From GWE2-51-13 sp041736705 (GTDB taxonomy: Bacteria > Bacillota_I > Bacilli_A > Erysipelotrichales > Erysipelotrichaceae): 35,341 bases of DNA. This document shows, piece after piece, positions 32,137 through 35,341 of this stretch. Below the pieces are notes generated by a model. That model made no database searches, was not told where the DNA came from, and was given only the letters and a program-made list of their open reading frames with translations. The stretch spans positions 1-35,341 of the forward strand of contig JBGSTC010000024.1 in the NCBI GenBank assembly GCA_041736705.1, written 5' to 3'. Position 1 is the stretch's first letter, and every line of letters starts with the position of its first letter. A program made the translations under genes and the position numbers.

Positions 32137-32436
32137 ATGAAAACCATTGTTCTATTATGTGCCGCAGGCATGTCGACGAGTATTCTAGTACGCAAAATCA
32201 GAGAAGCTGCGAAAGCGGAACTGTTTGATTGCACGGTTGATGCATATCCGGTAGCGGACTTCCCACGGCTAGCGGATAGTGCGGACTGTGTCTTACTGGG
32301 TCCGCAAGTACGATTTGAGTTGGATAGTGTCAAGAAAATCGCAAAATGTCCGTGTGAATCGATCGATATGATGGCATATGGATTAATGGATGGAAAGAAA
32401 GTACTAAAACAAGCAAAGCAATTAATGGGTGTCTAG
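32137..32436 (+). CDS. PTS EIIB component, lactose/cellobiose family (copy 2)
   Basis: A 99-residue EIIB with the phosphocysteine loop LLCAAGMSTSILV (Cys8), then VLLGPQVRFELDSVKK and the C-terminal YGLMDGKKVLKQAKQLMG. This resembles the lactose/cellobiose family more typically than copy 1. GAGGAG lies about eight bases before the ATG. It is followed by the second GH1 gene and probably forms a two-gene unit with it. No EIIC is adjacent, so it must share the EIIC at 26684 or use one outside the window. Confidence 0.88.
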   Translation: MKTIVLLCAAGMSTSILVRKIREAAKAELFDCTVDAYPVADFPRLADSADCVLLGPQVRFELDSVKKIAKCPCESIDMMAYGLMDGKKVLKQAKQLMGV

Positions 32437-32534
32437 GGAAATCAATCCGTTCATGGTGAATCATTGGGTTAACCGGGTTACTTGTGAATAGAGCAGGATG
32501 ATACAAATTCCAAAAAGGATAGAAAGAGGTCATT

Positions 32535-33989
32535 ATGACACAAACGAAATTCCCCGAAGGATTCTTATGGGGAGGGGCAACCGCAGCCAACCAATGTGAA
32601 GGGGCATGGGATATGGATGGAAAAGGACCGACGATTTTCGATTACATCACCAACGGGACACACACTCAACCACGCGTTTTCACCAAGACACATCGACCGG
32701 AATGCTACTACCCGAATCTATCGGGGATCGACCATTATCATCGCTATAGGGAAGACATCGCTCTTTTCGCGGAAATGGGTTTCAACGTGTATCGCATGTC
32801 GATCGAGTGGGCACGCATTTTCCCGAATGGCGATGATGCGAAACCGAACCAAAAAGGGATCGAATTCTATCGAGACTTATTCAATGAATGTAAGAAATAC
32901 GGGATCGAACCTTTGGTGACCATCGATCATTTCGATATGCCGCTGGGTCTGGTTGAGAAATATAGAGGTTGGTCTGACCGCAGAGTCGTCGGATTCTTCA
33001 TGAACTATGTCAACGTGCTTTTTAGGGAGTACAAAGAACTTGTGAAATACTGGCTTACATTCAACGAGATCAACATCCTGGCCCAGCCTTTCGGATCTTT
33101 GATTGCGGGGATACCCGCTGAAGACGGACAGTCCTTTTTCAATATGAATAAAGAAAGCGATGAAGCCCGTAGCGAACGGTTTCAAGCACTTCATCATCAA
33201 TTCGTTGCCAGCGCCAAAGCTGTGAAACTTGGACATACAGTCAACCCCGAGTTCATAATCGGATGTATGATCGCAGGGATGACATCGTATCCTTTCACAT
33301 GCCACCCGGATGACATGATTGAAACCCAGATCAAAATGAACATGGGCAATTTCTTATGCAGCGACGTGCAAGTCCGTGGTTATTACCCAGGCTATGCAAA
33401 GCGATATTTTAGGGAAAACAATGTCTCACTTAACATCACGGATGAAGATGCGTTGATTCTGAAAGAAGGAACCGTCGATTTCTATTCGTTTAGTTATTAT
33501 GCAAGCAGTTGTGTATCGACCAATCCGGAAGTCGCGAAGAAGGCTGGAAACATGGTGTTCGGCGTACCCAATCCTTACCTGAAAGCTTCGGATTGGGGCT
33601 GGGTTATCGATCCGAAAGGATTACGCTATTACTTGAACTATGTCCATGATCGCTATCAGATTCCTTTGATGGTTGTGGAAAATGGTTTGGGTGCCGTGGA
33701 TGTGAAGAATGAAGACGGCAGCGTCCATGATGACTATCGGATCGAATACATGCGGTTACACATCGAGCAGATGAAAGAAGCGATCGCCGACGGTGTTGAA
33801 CTGATGGGTTATACACCATGGGGTTGCATCGATTTGGTAAGTGCCGGAACCGGCGAAATGAAGAAACGTTATGGATTCATCTATGTTGACAAAGATGATT
33901 TAGGTAATGGAACGTATGACAGAAGTCGAAAAGACTCTTTCTTCTGGTACAAAAAAGTCATCGCATCCAACGGGGAAGACCTTGATTAG
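32535..33989 (+). CDS. GH1 6-phospho-beta-glucosidase/galactosidase, second copy
   Basis: A 484-residue GH1 enzyme. It starts with FPEGFLWGGATAANQCEGAW. Acid/base Glu178 is in TFNEINI, nucleophile Glu382 is in VVENGLG, and SAGTGEMKKRYGFIYV binds the sugar 6-phosphate. It is clearly paralogous to the enzyme at 22768-24195: the last 100 residues are almost the same. It has insertions near residues 190-220 (IPAEDGQSFFNMNKESDEAR), which may change which aglycone or disaccharide fits. GAGG lies about six bases before the ATG. It acts in the cytoplasm on PTS-phosphorylated beta-glycosides. Confidence 0.9.
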   Translation: MTQTKFPEGFLWGGATAANQCEGAWDMDGKGPTIFDYITNGTHTQPRVFTKTHRPECYYPNLSGIDHYHRYREDIALFAEMGFNVYRMSIEWARIFPNGDDAKPNQKGIEFYRDLFNECKKYGIEPLVTIDHFDMPLGLVEKYRGWSDRRVVGFFMNYVNVLFREYKELVKYWLTFNEINILAQPFGSLIAGIPAEDGQSFFNMNKESDEARSERFQALHHQFVASAKAVKLGHTVNPEFIIGCMIAGMTSYPFTCHPDDMIETQIKMNMGNFLCSDVQVRGYYPGYAKRYFRENNVSLNITDEDALILKEGTVDFYSFSYYASSCVSTNPEVAKKAGNMVFGVPNPYLKASDWGWVIDPKGLRYYLNYVHDRYQIPLMVVENGLGAVDVKNEDGSVHDDYRIEYMRLHIEQMKEAIADGVELMGYTPWGCIDLVSAGTGEMKKRYGFIYVDKDDLGNGTYDRSRKDSFFWYKKVIASNGEDLD

Positions 33990-34040
33990 CTAATTAAATT
34001 GCTGGAATTCTCTGTGGCTCTCTTTATTTATAACTATCGA

Positions 34041-34069
34041 TTGAATTCGCGCCGTATATCCTGTACTGT
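34041..34069 (+). promoter_or_regulatory. promoter of the mgtC-like gene
   Basis: TTGAAT (34041-34046) and TACTGT (34064-34069) are separated by 17 bases, leaving a leader of about 60 bases before the start codon. The leader is too short for a typical Mg2+ riboswitch. Confidence 0.4.
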
Positions 34070-34137
34070 TAAGTCACAAGCAGACACGAAACCTAAGCGA
34101 TTCTAACTTTTTCGTCATCTCGCAAAGGAGAACCCCC

Positions 34138-34821
34138 ATGTTCATCGACTTCATCTTCCCGGGACAAGTCCCGCTTGAAATCAGCTTCATCGTACGGTTA
34201 TTGGTAGCCGGTATTTGCGGTGCCATCATCGGGATCGAACGCAAGAACCGCTTTAAGGAAGCCGGCATCAAAACCCACAGCGTCGTCGCCATCGCTTCGG
34301 CTTTGTTTATGCTGATTTCCAAATACGGATTCAACGACATCTACATCCAATATGGCGTCATCCCCGACGCGGCACGGATCGCCGCCCAGATCATCCCTGG
34401 CATCAGTTTCCTGGGTGCGGGCATGATCATGACCAAAGGGTATAGCGTCAGCGGACTCACGACGGCGGCCGGCATCTGGGCGACCGCGGGGATCGGGATG
34501 GCGATCGGGGGAGGGATGTATTTCCTGGGTTTGACCGCGACCATCGTCCTGGTGCTTTTCCAAGTCCTGTTTCATTCCCGTATCGTACGCAAGTCCATGC
34601 GCAGTTTCGAATTCGTCACCGTCGAGATGGACGATGTCCCGATCGAACCCCTTTTCGCAAAATTCGAAGCGGAAAAGTGCGAAGTCGTGTCCTCGAAAGT
34701 CTCCAAACAAGACGGAGGCATCCACATCGAACTGACGATCAACCGGACGAACCATGCCAGGCAAACCTCGATCCATTCGATCTTACAGAATGTTGAAGGC
34801 ATCCGTTCGATCGAGATCTAG
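34138..34821 (+). CDS. MgtC/SapB-family membrane protein
   Basis: A 227-residue protein. The N-terminal membrane domain of about 140 residues has the family motifs FIVRLLVAGICGAIIGIERK, IKTHSVVAIASALFMLIS and IIPGISFLGAGMIM, followed by VSGLTTAAGIWATAGIGMA. Residues from about 160 form a soluble ACT-like domain (FVTVEMDDVPIEPLFAKFEA). In pathogens MgtC limits F-type ATPase activity during Mg2+ shortage; in other bacteria the role is less clear. AAAGGAG lies seven bases before the ATG. It is not obviously linked to the flanking sugar genes. Confidence 0.88.
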   Translation: MFIDFIFPGQVPLEISFIVRLLVAGICGAIIGIERKNRFKEAGIKTHSVVAIASALFMLISKYGFNDIYIQYGVIPDAARIAAQIIPGISFLGAGMIMTKGYSVSGLTTAAGIWATAGIGMAIGGGMYFLGLTATIVLVLFQVLFHSRIVRKSMRSFEFVTVEMDDVPIEPLFAKFEAEKCEVVSSKVSKQDGGIHIELTINRTNHARQTSIHSILQNVEGIRSIEI

Positions 34822-34884
34822 TTTGCCATGATTTTGGTACGTTATTCCAAGAAGAATCTGTTATTCTAGTGAAGTGAGGTTCCT

Positions 34885-35187
34885 ATGAAAAACATCGTCT
34901 TGTTTTGTGCAGGAGGCATGTCCTCCAGTCTATTGGTGAATCGGATGCGCGAAGCCGCCGCATCGATCGGATATGAATGCCGCATCAGTGCGCATTCCAT
35001 CAACTCGGTGAAAACCCTGTCGCAGGAAGCGGACGTGGTCCTGATCGGTCCGCAAGTCGGCTATCTGATCACTTCCGTAAAGAACGTCGTCTCTTGCCCC
35101 TCCGAGATCATCATTTCCCTGAATTACGGGAGGATGGACGGCATGAAAGTGTTGGAACAAGCGCGATTATTAATGGGTGAAATCTAA
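34885..35187 (+). CDS. PTS EIIB component, lactose/cellobiose family (copy 3)
   Basis: A 100-residue EIIB. Cys8 lies in LFCAGGMSSSLLV, a slight variant of CxAGMSTS. VVLIGPQVGYLITSVKNVV and the C-terminal YGRMDGMKVLEQARLLMGE match copy 2 more than copy 1. GAGG is seven to eight bases before the ATG. It is the last gene before an insertion sequence begins at about 35200, so its operon partners, perhaps EIIC and EIIA, may have been cut off by the insertion or lie on its far side. Confidence 0.88.
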   Translation: MKNIVLFCAGGMSSSLLVNRMREAAASIGYECRISAHSINSVKTLSQEADVVLIGPQVGYLITSVKNVVSCPSEIIISLNYGRMDGMKVLEQARLLMGEI

Positions 35188-35199
35188 AGGCATCGTCAG

Positions 35200-35341
35200 T
35201 GTAAACTGTACCCCATAGAGTAGACACGAAATAAAACACGTGACTCCCCTATGGGGTTTTACTATACTAAGAAAAGAGGATGAAAAATGGCAAAAGTAAG
35301 ATTCACCCAGGAAGAAATCGAAGCATTAAAAGGAAATCCGT
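35200..35341 (+). mobile_element. left end of an IS3-like insertion sequence (partial)
   Basis: The start TGTAAACTGTACCCC resembles IS3-family left ends, and GTAGACA follows at 35220-35226 as is common there. A stem ACCCCATAG (35210-35218)/CTATGGGGT (35249-35257) followed by TTTT lies between the terminus and the first gene, and can stop transcripts entering from the EIIB gene. A transposase-type HTH gene begins at 35287. The 13-mer at 35201-35213 is exactly inverted at 130-142. Confidence 0.6.
35287..35341 (+). CDS. N-terminus of an IS3-type HTH protein (truncated by window end)
   Basis: Only 18 codons are visible (MAKVRFTQEEIEALKGNP). The start follows GAGG by seven to eight bases. The wording resembles the beginning of the HTH protein (OrfA) of IS3/IS150-like elements in Bacillota, whose product binds the element ends before a DDE transposase made from OrfB. 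The reading frame runs out of the window. The assignment rests on this short stretch plus the adjacent inverted repeat. Confidence 0.5.
   Translation, partial: MAKVRFTQEEIEALKGNP

Noticed and set aside
33990..34137. possible Mg2+ riboswitch upstream of the MgtC-like gene
   Set aside because: The gap is 148 bases with a promoter in its middle, leaving about 60 bases of leader, too short for an M-box. None of its conserved segments was seen.
1..35341. CRISPR arrays, tRNA or rRNA genes
   Set aside because: No regularly spaced direct repeats, cloverleaf folds with a CCA end or rRNA-like conserved stretches were seen while reading both strands.

Overview
The window looks like chromosomal DNA of an anaerobic, fermentative Bacillota-type bacterium. 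Standard code is used (TGG for Trp, TGA as stop), with strong AGGAGG-type ribosome binding sites and sigma-A promoters. MarR, RpiR and PRD/BglG regulators occur alongside several PTS components and a glycerol kinase carrying the PTS-phosphorylated histidine of Gram-positive enzymes. Something near the Erysipelotrichia or related Mollicute-like lineages is my guess; the sequence alone does not prove it.

Layout. 1-142: right end of an IS3-like element. 155-2274 (minus strand): ppGpp-hydrolase-like HD protein, secreted C39-like cysteine peptidase, and a lone mannose-type EIIA. 2365-4262: a MarR regulator and MATE efflux pump that resemble mepRA, behind a promoter whose -35 box sits inside a palindromic operator. 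4300-5037 (minus): RpiR/SIS regulator, divergent from a large plus-strand gene cluster. 5309-14510: FAD-linked dehydrogenase, MFS transporter, EtfB-like, EtfA-like, SDR, FGGY kinase, second MFS copy and SurE. This matches the gene content of the uncharacterised E. coli ygcU-yqcE-ygcR-ygcQ-ygcW-ygcE locus. 14648-16371: self-contained operon of a membrane protein, an XRE regulator and an MDR oxidoreductase. 16576-17870: AT-rich islet with an Abi_2-type gene and the remnant of an HTH antitoxin. 17922-22649: glycerol 3-phosphate operon (GlpA-like with an iron-sulfur domain, NAD/FAD oxidoreductase, DUF1667, GlpK) behind an attenuator-like leader. 22768-33989: beta-glycoside PTS region with two GH1 enzymes, a LicR-type activator, EIIB, EIIC, a cytoplasmic-looking sulfatase, a degenerate PRD regulator, a small membrane protein and a second EIIB. 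34138-35187: MgtC and a third EIIB. 35200-35341: left end of an IS3-like element whose 13-bp terminus is the exact inverse of the one at 130-142.

How it works together. Three carbon-source modules are visible. In the ygc-like cluster a substrate would enter by MFS, be phosphorylated by the FGGY kinase, be redox-modified by the SDR, and be oxidised by the FAD enzyme with electrons passed to the Etf pair. The substrate is unknown. The glp operon turns glycerol into dihydroxyacetone phosphate. The PTS region probably imports and phosphorylates beta-linked disaccharides, and the sulfatase suggests some of them are sulfated.

The strongest candidates for something undescribed are the ygc-like pathway with its compact three-way-junction RNA element (6793-6885), the PTS-sulfatase locus, and the switch-like leader of the glp operon. 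No rRNA, tRNA or CRISPR array was seen.
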